From NCBI GenBank assembly GCA_005792355.1, contig SXSC01000059.1, positions 1 through 64,000 on the forward strand: a DNA stretch of 64,000 bases, written 5' to 3'. Each line of letters starts with the position of its first letter. The first letter of the stretch is position 1. Below, in pieces: positions 51,670 to 60,840 of this stretch. A program made the position numbers and the translations under genes. The notes under the pieces were generated by a model. It was given only the letters and a program-made list of their open reading frames with translations, was not told the DNA's origin and did no database searches. Origin of the DNA: Opitutaceae bacterium. GTDB lineage: Bacteria; Verrucomicrobiota; Verrucomicrobiia; Opitutales; Opitutaceae.

Positions 51670-53733
51670 ATGACGGAAAACGTACCCTATTCCTCAATCC
51701 CATCCTTTCGGCCTTGGGCCACGCCAGTCTTGCTGGCTCTCGTGCTCTGCGCGCCCGAGGCCGGTGGTCAGGTGCCACCCCGTCCACCCGGACCACCCTC
51801 GGCCGCCGAGCGCTCCCGCCAACCCGGCCCATGGGATCAGGACATCCTCGTATACCGCGTGCCGGCCCGCGGAACGCCGGAATTGCTGGCGACCTTTCCG
51901 CGCGGCGGTGTCGCCACCGCCGCACGCCTCGGCGACGGCCGGATCGCCGTCGGGTATCAGTGCTTCCCCGAGAAGAACGAGGCCGCCTTCGACAAGGTCG
52001 CGGTGCATTTTTCTTCCGACGAGGGCCGCACGTGGACGGATGCCCAGGTGATTCGGCTGCGCGGCCTGCCGCCGGGCATGCGCTTCCCCTTCGATCCCAC
52101 AATGGTACCGCTGCCCGACGGACGCGTGCGGATGTACTTCACCTCGCGCCGCCTGGGTCCAGGCGACGGCGTGCCTGCGATCTATTCGGCGATTTCGGAC
52201 AACGCGGTCGACTACACGTTTGAGCCCGGCGTGCGTTTTGCGGTCGAGCGCCGCGGCGTGATCGATTGCGCCGTCGTCCTGCACCGCGGAGAGTTTCATC
52301 TCTTCGCCCCGGACAACGGCGTCGGCCATCCGTCCGACCCCGGGCGCGACCCGCGGCCCGCCGCCGACCGGGCGGCGGAAAACACCGGCTATCACGCGGT
52401 GAGCACGGACGGCCTGACGTTCGCGCACGTCGCCGATGTACGCGCGGAAGGCCGGCGCCGCTGGCTCGGTGATGCGAAGTCGGACGGCGCGAAGATTACT
52501 TTCTACGGCACCGGCGAGGGCGGCGTGTGGACGGCGACGAGCGCCGACGGCATAACCTGGACGCCCGGCCCGCCGATCCGTGGCGCGCGGGCGGCCGATC
52601 CGGGAACGGTCACGTTGAAGGATGGCGCGCTGCTCGTCGCCGGCACCGGACCACCGCGGCCCGGCACCGCAAGTGCGCAGCGACGCGGGCCGAATGCAAA
52701 TCCCCCGCCGCTCCCGCCGCCGAAGGAGCGGGGCGCGCGGTTTCCCGGCAGGACATGGGAGCAGCGCAGGCCCGGCGAGGTCGGGCTCGACGCGGCGAAA
52801 GTCGACGCGTTTGCCACCAAGATCGGAGGCGACGGCGTGGTGATCAAGGATGGCTACCTCGTGAAAACGTGGGGCGAAGTGGCGACCCACAAGTGGTGGG
52901 CCTCGGCGTCAAAACCGGTGTTCAGCACGATGCTGCTGCTCGCGGTGCAGGAAGGGCGTCTCCCCGCCGTCGACGCTCCGGTGCGATCAGCCGGCTGGAC
53001 CCTGGCGCCGAAGGACGCAGCGATGACTTTTCGCCAGCTGGCCAACATGACGAGCGGCTACGCGTGCGCCGAGGCGCCCGGCGCGGCGTGGGGCTACAAT
53101 GATTTCGCGATTCAACTCTACGCGCGCTCGCTGGAAAAAGTCTTTCGGCAGCCGCTGGCGGAGGCGTTTGCGCAGCGGTTCGCCGAGCTGCAATTCGAGG
53201 ACGGCGCGTTCTTCGGCCATCGCAACGACCTCGGCGTCGTGGCGAGCCCCCGTGACTTCGCGCGCCTGGGCTGGCTCTGGCTGCAGCGCGGACATTGGGC
53301 GGGACGTGAAGTGATCGCGGAGCATCTTTTCAACGCCAACGTCCGGCCGCAGGTGCCGGCCGACCTCCCGCGCGCGATGACCAAGGAGATGAAACCAGAC
53401 GACTATCTGGCGATCGGGAGCTACGGCGGAGGCACCAACCAGACGCCCCACGGCCCGGGCGTGTATGGCTTTAGTTTCTGGTTCAACGCCGCCACGCCCG
53501 CGGGCGAACGCGTGTGGCCATCGGCGCCGCCCGACGTGTATCAGGCCAACGGGATGTGGAACCGCGATACGCTCACGATATTTCCCGGACTGCGCATGGT
53601 GGTGGCCGTGCGCGGCGCGGCCCCGGGAAAATTCGAGCCGGGCCAGCCCGACAGCACCTACGACCAGAACCTGCGGCTGATCGTCGACGCCGCGCGACCG
53701 CGATCACTCACGGTGGTGCCCGGGAAGGAATGA
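51670..53733 (+). CDS. Sialidase-like / beta-lactamase-like fusion
   Basis: The product has 687 residues from the ATG at 51670; the ORF track begins 483 bases earlier, inside the divergent dctP gene. Residues 10-33 are a signal peptide. Residues 55-330 show sialidase-like propeller blades (SSDEGRTWTDAQV, DPTMVPLPDGRVRMYFTS, TSADGITWTPG). After a proline-rich linker (345-352), residues 360-685 form a serine hydrolase of the beta-lactamase/PBP-like fold: WWASASKPV with SxxK at 412-415 and WGYNDF at 474-479 in place of YxN. The two-domain order suggests an enzyme acting on a surface polymer or ester. It diverges from the TRAP set. Confidence 0.78.
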   Translation: MTENVPYSSIPSFRPWATPVLLALVLCAPEAGGQVPPRPPGPPSAAERSRQPGPWDQDILVYRVPARGTPELLATFPRGGVATAARLGDGRIAVGYQCFPEKNEAAFDKVAVHFSSDEGRTWTDAQVIRLRGLPPGMRFPFDPTMVPLPDGRVRMYFTSRRLGPGDGVPAIYSAISDNAVDYTFEPGVRFAVERRGVIDCAVVLHRGEFHLFAPDNGVGHPSDPGRDPRPAADRAAENTGYHAVSTDGLTFAHVADVRAEGRRRWLGDAKSDGAKITFYGTGEGGVWTATSADGITWTPGPPIRGARAADPGTVTLKDGALLVAGTGPPRPGTASAQRRGPNANPPPLPPPKERGARFPGRTWEQRRPGEVGLDAAKVDAFATKIGGDGVVIKDGYLVKTWGEVATHKWWASASKPVFSTMLLLAVQEGRLPAVDAPVRSAGWTLAPKDAAMTFRQLANMTSGYACAEAPGAAWGYNDFAIQLYARSLEKVFRQPLAEAFAQRFAELQFEDGAFFGHRNDLGVVASPRDFARLGWLWLQRGHWAGREVIAEHLFNANVRPQVPADLPRAMTKEMKPDDYLAIGSYGGGTNQTPHGPGVYGFSFWFNAATPAGERVWPSAPPDVYQANGMWNRDTLTIFPGLRMVVAVRGAAPGKFEPGQPDSTYDQNLRLIVDAARPRSLTVVPGKE

Positions 53734-53876
53734 GACGTCGCCTCGCCGGCGTCGCAGGGGGTCGATGGCGCGAAACTCCAGGCGGCTGTCGCGCGGTTGG
53801 AAAAAACCGTGGGCAAGAACGATGGACCCCCCATGAAGACTGCGGTTTTGTTCACCGCCAAATCCTCGGCGCTTGC

Positions 53877-54077
53877 TCAGCGCACTTCATTGAGGAGCCG
53901 GAAGTACTCTTCACGCGAAAGCCCCGCAGTCTTGAGATTGTTCCGGATGATGAACACCGGCACCTCCGTGTAAGTAGGAATGACGACCGGCCGCGCGATT
54001 CCCGGTTTAACGTACGCGCGATGACTGCCATGCTGGCGCCTAAACTCAAATCCCGCGCGCACAAAGACCGATTCCAA
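53877..54077 (-). CDS. hicA: HicA-like toxin, possibly N-truncated
   Basis: The reading VFVRAGFEFRRQHGSHRAY, then VVIPTYTEVPVFIIRNNLK and AGLSREEYFRLL matches HicA mRNA interferases, including the catalytic His in GSHRAY. An in-frame TGA lies ten codons before the proposed TTG start; the residues between (PTGESW) fit the family, so the normal ATG seems lost. No HicB-like antitoxin is visible on either side. The gene is probably an inactive remnant or an orphan. Confidence 0.6.
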   Translation of the reverse strand: MESVFVRAGFEFRRQHGSHRAYVKPGIARPVVIPTYTEVPVFIIRNNLKTAGLSREEYFRLLNEVR

Positions 54078-54218
54078 CCAGCTTTCGCCAGTTGGTCAAC
54101 CTTCGCCCTTGTGCCCTTGCTCGTTCATCCAACGCATCGCGTGCGCTGCGACGAGGCGGTCCAACCGTCGCTGAGCGAACGAGCGGATTGGGTCGACGCG
54201 AACAAGTCCCCCCCCCAG

Positions 54219-54610
54219 CGCGCCCGTCGCGCCTGGCCGGTCGCCAACGTTGAATTTGGCTGCGAGCAGGGCCCGCTCGGCCCCGAGGACCAGACCTATC
54301 GAAACGCGCACGCGCCGGAGGAGTTCGTCACCCGCGCCTGGGAACGGGCGCCGGCGGAAAATGTCACCACGGCTGGTTGGGCCCTCGCGAATCCAGGCCG
54401 CGAATACGTCGTGGGCTTGAAACAGGCGCCACCGTTCACACTCACGATCGCGGCGCGCGGTCCGCTCACCGGCGAGTGGTTCAACCCGCTCACGAACCAG
54501 CCCAGCAACGCCGGTCCAATCAAGACTGGCGGCCAGAGACTGACTCCGCCGGCGGATTGGGGCGGCGGCCTCGTGGTGTTGCACGTGCGCGACGCGACGC
54601 TCGGGCGCGA
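54219..54610 (+). pseudogene. DUF4038-type glycoside hydrolase remnant
   Basis: In one frame, PVANVEFGCEQGPLGPEDQT and PEEFVTRAWE match the end of DUF4038-type catalytic domains. After a gap, GWALANPGREYVVGL, ARGPLTGEWFNPLTNQ and GGGLVVLHVRD match the collagen-binding-like C-terminal domain found with it. There is no start, most of the barrel is missing, and the reading runs into unrelated sequence. It is a fragment of a secreted glycosidase. Confidence 0.55.
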
Positions 54611-54703
54611 AGCGCCGGTTGGGCCCGATTTCCGAGCGGGCCGCGGACCGCCCGGAGGTCGGTCCCTACCACGCAATCGTCAAATTCATTCGGGAGCCTG
54701 GCA

Positions 54704-55495
54704 TCACTGGTCATTCGTCGGACCCGACGGACCTTTCTTCCGCAGAAAATTCCGCAAACGCTCCGCCGCGTCGCCGCTCGTCAGGCAACGCCGCGAGGCC
54801 TCGGCTTCGATCGGCGCGTTTTCCGCCAGGCTGGTGCGCGGGCACGATTCGAGGATCTGCTTCATCTCGCGAATCGCCACGCGGCTGTTGCCGGCGACTG
54901 CGCGGAGGAACTCCTCCAGGTGCCGATCCAGCTCGGCGGCGCCGCCCTGCCATTCGGCGAGCCCGAACCGGACCGCCTCTTCGGCATCGAACAGGCGCCC
55001 GCTGAAAACGAGCTCCTTCGCCCTTCCCAAACCCACGCGTCGCGCCAGCCGGAAGCTGCCGCCCCACCCCGTGACGAAACCCAGCTTGGTTTCGGTCTGG
55101 CCAAAGCTGGCGTTGCTCGAGGCAAAAATGAGATCGCAGGCCATCGCGAGTTCCAGGCCGCCACCCAGCGCATAACCCTCCACGCGCGCGATGACCGGAA
55201 CCGGCAGCGCCTCAATCCGATTCATCAACCGGTGCCCGCGTTCGACCCACGGCCCGATGGTCTCGGGTGTAATCGTTTCCAGCATCCGCACATTCGCGCC
55301 CGCGCAAAAAAATTTCGGCGAGGCGCTGCGCAGCACGACGGCACCGAGCTCCGGCGACCGGGTCTCGATTTCCAGGAGGATGTGCTCGAACGCGTGCATC
55401 ACCGCGTGGTCGAGCGTCGGTGGTTTTCCCTCAGGCGGATGCAGCGTGATCGTGCAGACGCCGGCGGCGTAGGTGGTCGTGAGGCGGGTGGTCAT
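54704..55495 (-). CDS. Enoyl-CoA hydratase/isomerase (crotonase) family
   Basis: The product has 263 residues from the ATG at 55495; the 56-residue upstream extension crosses non-coding sequence. Oxyanion-hole segments are FCAGANVRML and EGYALGGGLELAMACD. Both catalytic Glu positions of true hydratases are kept, in GGGLELAM and in FGQTETKLG. LGFVTGWGGSFRLARRVG is the usual following loop. It hydrates or isomerises an acyl-CoA in the cytoplasm. It is divergent from a family III CoA-transferase, implying one CoA-dependent acid pathway. Confidence 0.88.
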   Translation of the reverse strand: MTTRLTTTYAAGVCTITLHPPEGKPPTLDHAVMHAFEHILLEIETRSPELGAVVLRSASPKFFCAGANVRMLETITPETIGPWVERGHRLMNRIEALPVPVIARVEGYALGGGLELAMACDLIFASSNASFGQTETKLGFVTGWGGSFRLARRVGLGRAKELVFSGRLFDAEEAVRFGLAEWQGGAAELDRHLEEFLRAVAGNSRVAIREMKQILESCPRTSLAENAPIEAEASRRCLTSGDAAERLRNFLRKKGPSGPTNDQ

Positions 55496-55985
55496 GGCGA
55501 TGAGGGCGGGCGGCGTCGGTCTGGGAATATCGCAACGCGGCTCAGGGCCGCAACCGAAACCCAGCCAGCTGAGTTTAGCCGCAAAAAACAGCGGTAAATG
55601 GATTGAAAAGGATCGTCGCAGCCAGCGTGCATCTTCCAGCCACGGAACTTGCACAGAAGGCAACCAAGAGAACGAAGCGTCGTTCGTCTCCCTCCGGGCT
55701 GGAGACCGATCCCCCTCCGGGCCGGAAGCCGCTCCCTTCGTTTGCTTCGTTGCCTTCTGTGCAAAGGATTGGCGTGCAGGTTCAGTTGCGGCTGCGCCGC
55801 CCTGCGTTCTCCCGTGCGGCTCCGCTCAGGGCCTCAGCCCGCATGAACTCGAGACGGGCGCCGGAACCAGCCGTGTTGGCAATCGGAGAGGTGAAAAAAC
55901 CAAGCCAGGCGCGAGCCAGGCGGGCTCGGGACTTTTGGTTGACAATCAACGCGCCCATCGCGGCCTTGGAAGCACCCAAAAGATT
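55496..55985. other. Divergent intergenic region with inverted repeat
   Basis: These 490 bases separate crotonase and CoA-transferase genes and must hold both promoters. The centre is the inverted repeat at 55649-55764. Near the CoA-transferase, GTTGA-CAA-TCAAC (55938-55950) is a small palindrome that could be an operator, but nothing supports a particular regulator. Confidence 0.5.
55649..55764. repeat. Inverted repeat, TTGCACAGAAGGCAAC arms
   Basis: TTGCACAGAAGGCAAC (55649-55664) and its exact reverse complement (55749-55764) bracket about 84 bases, and the similarity continues inward with GAACGAAG / CTTCGTTTGC. A related pair lies near 50.25-50.33 kb. It is probably a dispersed non-coding element. 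Confidence 0.65.
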
Positions 55986-57182
55986 ATGGCCATCGCATCC
56001 GCGCTCACCGGCATTCGCGTCGTCGATTTCAGTCACGTCTACCAAGGCCCGGTCGGCACCCAGCTTCTGGCGGACTACGGTGCCGACGTGATCAAGGTCG
56101 AGCGCCCCGACGCGGGCGACTGGAGCCGCCGCTGGGGACCCTTCGTGCACGGCGTGAGCCTGCCGTACGCCGGGCTGAATCGCAACAAGCGCAGTTTCGC
56201 GGTCAACGTGAAGAGCCCGCGCGGCCAGGAGGCGATTCGCGCGCTGCTCGCCACGGCCGACGTCGTGGTGCACAACTTTCGTTCCGGCGTAATGGAAAAG
56301 CTGGGACTGGGCTACGCCGCGCTGGCCGCCCGGCACCCGCGGCTGATTTACGCGTCGTCCGGCGGCTGGGGCGACCACGGGCCGTCGGCGGACCGGGCGC
56401 GCGGCGGACACGATCTGATGGCGCGCGCCGAGGCCGGTTGGTTCACCCAGCCCGACCCGGCGAAACCGCCGTTCCCCGCGGGCATTTCGGCGGACTACCC
56501 GGCCGGGCTGATGCTGATGCAGGGCATTCTGATGGCGTTGCTCGCCCGCCATCGCACCGGGCAGGGCCAGTGCGTGACGACCGACCTCCTGAGTGTCGCG
56601 TTTCACGCCCACTCGTGGGAAGGGCCCGCCGCGATGAACGCGGGGCGCGTGACGGAAGTTTCCGGAGTCAGCGCGAACGAGTCGATCGTCGACAAGTCTT
56701 TCGCGACGCAGGACGGCTACCTCGAGATTTCGCCCGTGTTTTCCGACAATGCCGTGCGCGACATCTCGGTGGCGATCGGCCTCGGCGATCTGTCGCTGCA
56801 ACCGCGCTTCGCCACGCACGCCCGGCAGAAGGAAAACGGCCGCGAACTGAACGCGCTCCTGGCGGTGCGGTTTCGCGAAAAGACGACCGCGGCGTGGATG
56901 GCCGATTTGGAGCCCAAGGGCGTTTTCTGCGCGAAGGTGAACACCCTCGAGGAAGCGATCGACGACGCGCAGCTCAACGCCAACGGGATGGTGATCGAGC
57001 TGGAACACGGCCGGGCGGGGAAGATCCGGCTGCCCGGCACACCGGTGCGCCTGCACGGCACGCCGCCGGTGCCGCGCGCCTGCGCGCCCGAACTCGGGGA
57101 GCACACCATCGAGATCCTCCGCGAACTGGGCTACGACGACGCGGCGCTCGCCGAATTGAAACAGGAAGGCGCCATCGGTTAG
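55986..57182 (+). CDS. CaiB/BaiF family III CoA-transferase
   Basis: The product has 398 residues from the ATG at 55986; the longer ORF start lies in the divergent intergenic region. Family blocks include GIRVVDFSHVYQGPVGTQLL, GADVIKVERPDAGDWSRRW, NRNKRSFAVNVKSPRGQEA and RSGVMEKLGLGYAALAARHP. The catalytic Asp in family III enzymes fits GGHDLMARAEAGW. It moves CoA between carboxylic acids. The partner acid is unknown; the neighbouring crotonase suggests catabolism of an unsaturated or branched acid. Confidence 0.9.
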   Translation: MAIASALTGIRVVDFSHVYQGPVGTQLLADYGADVIKVERPDAGDWSRRWGPFVHGVSLPYAGLNRNKRSFAVNVKSPRGQEAIRALLATADVVVHNFRSGVMEKLGLGYAALAARHPRLIYASSGGWGDHGPSADRARGGHDLMARAEAGWFTQPDPAKPPFPAGISADYPAGLMLMQGILMALLARHRTGQGQCVTTDLLSVAFHAHSWEGPAAMNAGRVTEVSGVSANESIVDKSFATQDGYLEISPVFSDNAVRDISVAIGLGDLSLQPRFATHARQKENGRELNALLAVRFREKTTAAWMADLEPKGVFCAKVNTLEEAIDDAQLNANGMVIELEHGRAGKIRLPGTPVRLHGTPPVPRACAPELGEHTIEILRELGYDDAALAELKQEGAIG

Positions 57183-57262
57183 CGCCGTGGCCGGCAATGA
57201 CGCGGCCGCACGCGGTCGTACTCTGTAACCGGTAACGCCTCGACCCCTTTGGACTCCCTCCT

Positions 57263-58753
57263 CTACCGCGGAATCCGGTTCAGCGTGTAGTAGGCATCCG
57301 GCTGCTCCAGCGCCGCGCCGGCCGCGGAACGCACGCCCCCGGCCCGCAGCTCGTGGACGTAGTGCGCGCGCAGGCCGCCGACCTGCAGCCGCACGCTTCG
57401 CCGATCGGGGCTGACGGTCGCGCCCGTGATCGGCAGCGGCCGCGTCTCGATTTCCGCGCTGCCATACGCGCTGGAATAGAGATAAGTGTAACTCTTCATC
57501 GAATACGACGAGGCGACCCCGGCGGTCGCGGGCTCCACCTCCGTGGTGAAGACCAGCTCGAAACCCTCGGGCTGCGCGCGCATTTCGCGGAGGGCAAAGG
57601 GCGTCACGCCGTTCCAGCGCACGCGCTGCAACCCGTAGGCTTGCGTGCCGAGCGACGACCAGCCGCGACTGGTCATCCCGACGAACAGACTGCCGTCGGG
57701 CTCGAACAGCAGCCGCACCACGCCGGAGGCAAAGCCGGAAAGAAACGGAAACGCCGCGCCCTGGTACTCGCCGTCGACCTTCTCCAGAAAAACGCGGCTG
57801 ACCTTGGCATCGGTGAATTCGCCGACGAAAAACTGTCCGTCGAAGGGCCCGAACTTTCCGTCCGCGGCGCACACGACGAGATCCGTCCCGCTGCGGCCCA
57901 TCTTGTTGTAAGGCAACCAGACCGCCGGCGGGACCATCTCCGGCAGCGCCCGGAGCGCCTCGGGATACGGCACCTTGTTTGGCACCGGGGCCGAAAGTTT
58001 CACCGGCGACTCCGGCCGCTCCTGCGAGGCGATGCCCTCGGGGTTGAGGTAAAACGCGCCGCGCCGCAGGTGATAGATCGGCGTGGCCGGAATCCACGTG
58101 CCTTGTTGGTCGACGCAAAACATGTCGCCGGCGCGGTTCGCGCCCAGGCCACAGGGCGACCGCATCCCGGCCGCCATCGGCACGAACGCACCATCGAGAC
58201 CGATGATGCCGCTCCAGCCCCGCCACGCCGCCTGGTTGTCCGAGCGTTCCCCCATGTCGAGATTGAGCGCCACCCAGAGGCGGCCCTGGCCGTCGCGTTT
58301 CGGGCCGTACGCATAACCGTGATACGCACCGGAGACGTTCCAGCCGCGGGCGGCTGTCAGATATTCGTCGGCGACGCCGTCGCCATTCGTGTCGCGCAGC
58401 CGCGTCACCTCGGTGCGTTGGGTCACGAGCAGGCTGTCGCCGTCGCGCAACACGCCGAGCGGCTCGTGCAGGCCGGAAGCGAAGAGGGTGTAGCGGACCT
58501 GGTCGGGCGGGCCGAGCACACCGTCGAGCAGCCAGACCTCGCCCTTGCGGATCGCGACGGCGAGTTTTCCATCGGGCATGAAGTCCATGCCGCCGACTTC
58601 GAGCGTGAGGCCGTCGCCGGGTTTCCAGTTCGCGTTGCGCGACGACGTGGGCGAACTCCCCGTGAGGATCGTCTGGATCGCATAGCCTTCGGTGGCCGCG
58701 AGGCGGAGGTCGGTGGCGAGCAACGCGACCGCGAGCGAAAGGATGCGTTTCAT
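57263..58753 (-). CDS. Sorbosone-dehydrogenase-like propeller (DUF7133 type)
   Basis: The 496-residue product starts at the ATG at 58753 with a signal peptide (ILSLAVALLATDLRLAA). A six-bladed glucose/sorbosone dehydrogenase-like propeller is suggested by LEVGGMDFMPDGKLAVAIRK, VTRLRDTNGDGVADEYL, GLGANRAGDMFCVDQQGTW and FASGVVRLLFEPDGSLFVGM. The PQQ-binding residues cannot be confirmed by eye. It is last in an operon after a five-haem cytochrome and overlaps that gene by four bases, implying electron transfer from a sugar oxidation. Confidence 0.8.
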   Translation of the reverse strand: MKRILSLAVALLATDLRLAATEGYAIQTILTGSSPTSSRNANWKPGDGLTLEVGGMDFMPDGKLAVAIRKGEVWLLDGVLGPPDQVRYTLFASGLHEPLGVLRDGDSLLVTQRTEVTRLRDTNGDGVADEYLTAARGWNVSGAYHGYAYGPKRDGQGRLWVALNLDMGERSDNQAAWRGWSGIIGLDGAFVPMAAGMRSPCGLGANRAGDMFCVDQQGTWIPATPIYHLRRGAFYLNPEGIASQERPESPVKLSAPVPNKVPYPEALRALPEMVPPAVWLPYNKMGRSGTDLVVCAADGKFGPFDGQFFVGEFTDAKVSRVFLEKVDGEYQGAAFPFLSGFASGVVRLLFEPDGSLFVGMTSRGWSSLGTQAYGLQRVRWNGVTPFALREMRAQPEGFELVFTTEVEPATAGVASSYSMKSYTYLYSSAYGSAEIETRPLPITGATVSPDRRSVRLQVGGLRAHYVHELRAGGVRSAAGAALEQPDAYYTLNRIPR

Positions 58754-60840
58754 GGCCACGTGTAGATGAACTCGAGTTTTCCGGGAGCGCTCGCGGCGGC
58801 CTCCCGCACGATGAGCCCGGCGGGGTGGGAGAGCGGGAGTGAACGCAGCGCCTCGAGATTCCAGGTGACGCTCCGCCGAAGGCTGCCGCTTTCGCCCGGC
58901 TCGAACCGCTCAGCCACCGGCACGCCGCCCACGGAAAAGAGAAACGTGGGCACGCCGGCGGCATCGAGGCGGTAGCCGTCGAACCGGCGCGAATCGGCCG
59001 GGCCGGTCGGCACCGGCCACTGCACGACAGATTCGCCCAACGGTTTCTCGAAGGGCGCGAACCGGCTGAACCACGTGCCGTAGGCGTCGAAGAAACGCCC
59101 CTTCCAGACGAGCGCCGGCCGGCAGTCGCGTCCGTCGTAGGCGAGGTGGATGCCCGCCGGGAAGCCGACGAGAATGGCGTGGGTGCCGACGTCCGCCATG
59201 AACGTGCGCTGCACGATCGGGCGCGAGCCGGGGATCAACTCGAACTCCCGCGCGGACGTCGCCGGAAATCCCTCGGGCAGCCCTTTGCCGTCCCGCGCGA
59301 AGGCGAGGATCGAGGCAATCTGCCGGTCGGTGTCGCCGCCGAGGATCTCGCGGTTGGCGGCTTTTCCCTCGGGCCAGAACGACGGCATCACCGTTCCGGG
59401 GCGATGCGCGGCCGGGTTGATCAGGTAGTCGCGCAGCCAAGCGGGTTGCAACCGCCGCGCGAGATTCGAGAGATCGAGCGCGTGAATGCCGAGCGAGGCG
59501 CGGTCCCCCCAGCGGTGACAGGTGATGCAGCTCACGCCCCCGAGCGTGCCGAGCAGTTTTCTTCCCGCCTCGATGTCGCCCGGTGGCAACGCGGTGGCCG
59601 CGCGCGCGTCGGTGGTCGCGAGCAGCGCCGGCAGATTCGCGACCGCGGCGCCATACAGCGGCATTTGCGTTTTCAGATACGCGCGTTCGCGGTGCTTGCC
59701 GAACAAAGCCTCCGCGAGCCACTCCGGCTGGAGTTTGCGGCCGATGCCGGTGAGCGGGGGCGGGAAGCGGCCGGTGTCGCCCAGATTGTGGTCGCCGAGG
59801 AAGTAGGGTCTGTGCGCGGCGTCCGGCCCGCCTTGGCCGTCGCGTTCGTGACACGCCACGCAGTTGAGCGCCGCGAGGGTGCCGTGGGCGGCTTGCGCGG
59901 GCGTCACGGGCGCGGCGCGGTCGGCAAGGTAGGCGCGCAGCGCGGTGCGTTGGGCCGGACTGAGCGTGTAGCGAGGCAGGCCGGGCGCGGGTGCTTCATC
60001 GACGCAGCCGCCCGTGGCGCGCCGGAGAGCGATAGGTTGCGCGGCAGGAACCGAAGGCAACGTGTGGCACGCCACGCAGCGCGCCGCCGTGACGATCTCG
60101 CGGCCGCGCACGGCGAGCGCGGCATCGGGCGCAAACGACGGCAACCGCGCCACCGCTTCACCATCGCTGCCGGCGATTCCGAGCAAGTAGGCGGCGATGT
60201 CGCGCGCATCCTGCTCCTCCATTTCGATCCGCGGCATGCGGCCGTCGGGGCGCGTGGCCACAGGATCGCGCACGAAGGAGGCGAGGGTGCTGACGTCGTA
60301 TTTTTCGGCGAGTGCGGGAAACGACGCGGCGCCGTAGCCGAACTCTCCAGCGGCGGGGCGGCCGTCCGGTGGCGTGTAGTCGGCCTGCGGCGCATGGCAG
60401 GCGACGCAGCCACGGGTGTGGTAGAGGGTCTTGCCGAGCTCCGCGTTGAGATGGGCGATTCGCGTCGGCCGTGACGGGTTCTTGGGCGCGAGGGTGCCGA
60501 GGAAGTGGACCACCGCCTCCGCGTCGGTTGCGGCGGTTGCCGCTGGGAGCTTCGGCATCGCGGTGCCGCTGCGGTGGCCCGCAGGATCCGCGACAAACGC
60601 TCGCAGCCATGCCGCGCTGCCGCGCGTCGTCACTCCGGTGAGATCCGGGCCGCGTCGCGCAGGGAGGCCGGTGTCGCCGCCGTGGCAATTGACGCAGCCG
60701 AGTTCGTTGTAGAGCAGGCGGCCGCCGGCGGCGTCGGGCGCGGCCGCGTGAAATCGCTCGAACCCCGCGACCCACGGCTCCGCGCGCCCGCCCAGAATAC
60801 TCAGGAGCGCCGCGAAGCCGAAGCGCAGGCCGCCTCTCAC
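58750..60840 (-). CDS. Five-haem c-type cytochrome
   Basis: The product has 696 residues from the GTG at 60840, which overlaps the preceding gene by four bases and opens a signal peptide (LRFGFAALLSILGG); the longer ORF start lies inside the isomerase gene. Five CxxCH haem sites are visible: GCVNCH, GCVACH, RCVACH, NCVACH and SCITCH. The C-terminal 150 residues are a haem-free beta domain (ILVGFPAGIHLAYDGRDC). It probably carries electrons from the propeller-type oxidase to the respiratory chain. Fused haem modules like this occur in Verrucomicrobia and Planctomycetes. Confidence 0.85.
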   Translation of the reverse strand: MRGGLRFGFAALLSILGGRAEPWVAGFERFHAAAPDAAGGRLLYNELGCVNCHGGDTGLPARRGPDLTGVTTRGSAAWLRAFVADPAGHRSGTAMPKLPAATAATDAEAVVHFLGTLAPKNPSRPTRIAHLNAELGKTLYHTRGCVACHAPQADYTPPDGRPAAGEFGYGAASFPALAEKYDVSTLASFVRDPVATRPDGRMPRIEMEEQDARDIAAYLLGIAGSDGEAVARLPSFAPDAALAVRGREIVTAARCVACHTLPSVPAAQPIALRRATGGCVDEAPAPGLPRYTLSPAQRTALRAYLADRAAPVTPAQAAHGTLAALNCVACHERDGQGGPDAAHRPYFLGDHNLGDTGRFPPPLTGIGRKLQPEWLAEALFGKHRERAYLKTQMPLYGAAVANLPALLATTDARAATALPPGDIEAGRKLLGTLGGVSCITCHRWGDRASLGIHALDLSNLARRLQPAWLRDYLINPAAHRPGTVMPSFWPEGKAANREILGGDTDRQIASILAFARDGKGLPEGFPATSAREFELIPGSRPIVQRTFMADVGTHAILVGFPAGIHLAYDGRDCRPALVWKGRFFDAYGTWFSRFAPFEKPLGESVVQWPVPTGPADSRRFDGYRLDAAGVPTFLFSVGGVPVAERFEPGESGSLRRSVTWNLEALRSLPLSHPAGLIVREAAASAPGKLEFIYTWP

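Noticed and set aside
55938-55950. GTTGA-CAA-TCAAC palindrome as an operator of the FadR-type regulator
   Set aside because: It lacks the TATGAGT core of the two sites near the regulon, and 13-base palindromes of this quality arise by chance.
55782-58964. 1060-residue minus-strand ORF
   Set aside because: It runs antisense through the CoA-transferase and out of frame through the propeller gene; its Arg/Ala/Pro-rich reading is a high-GC shadow.
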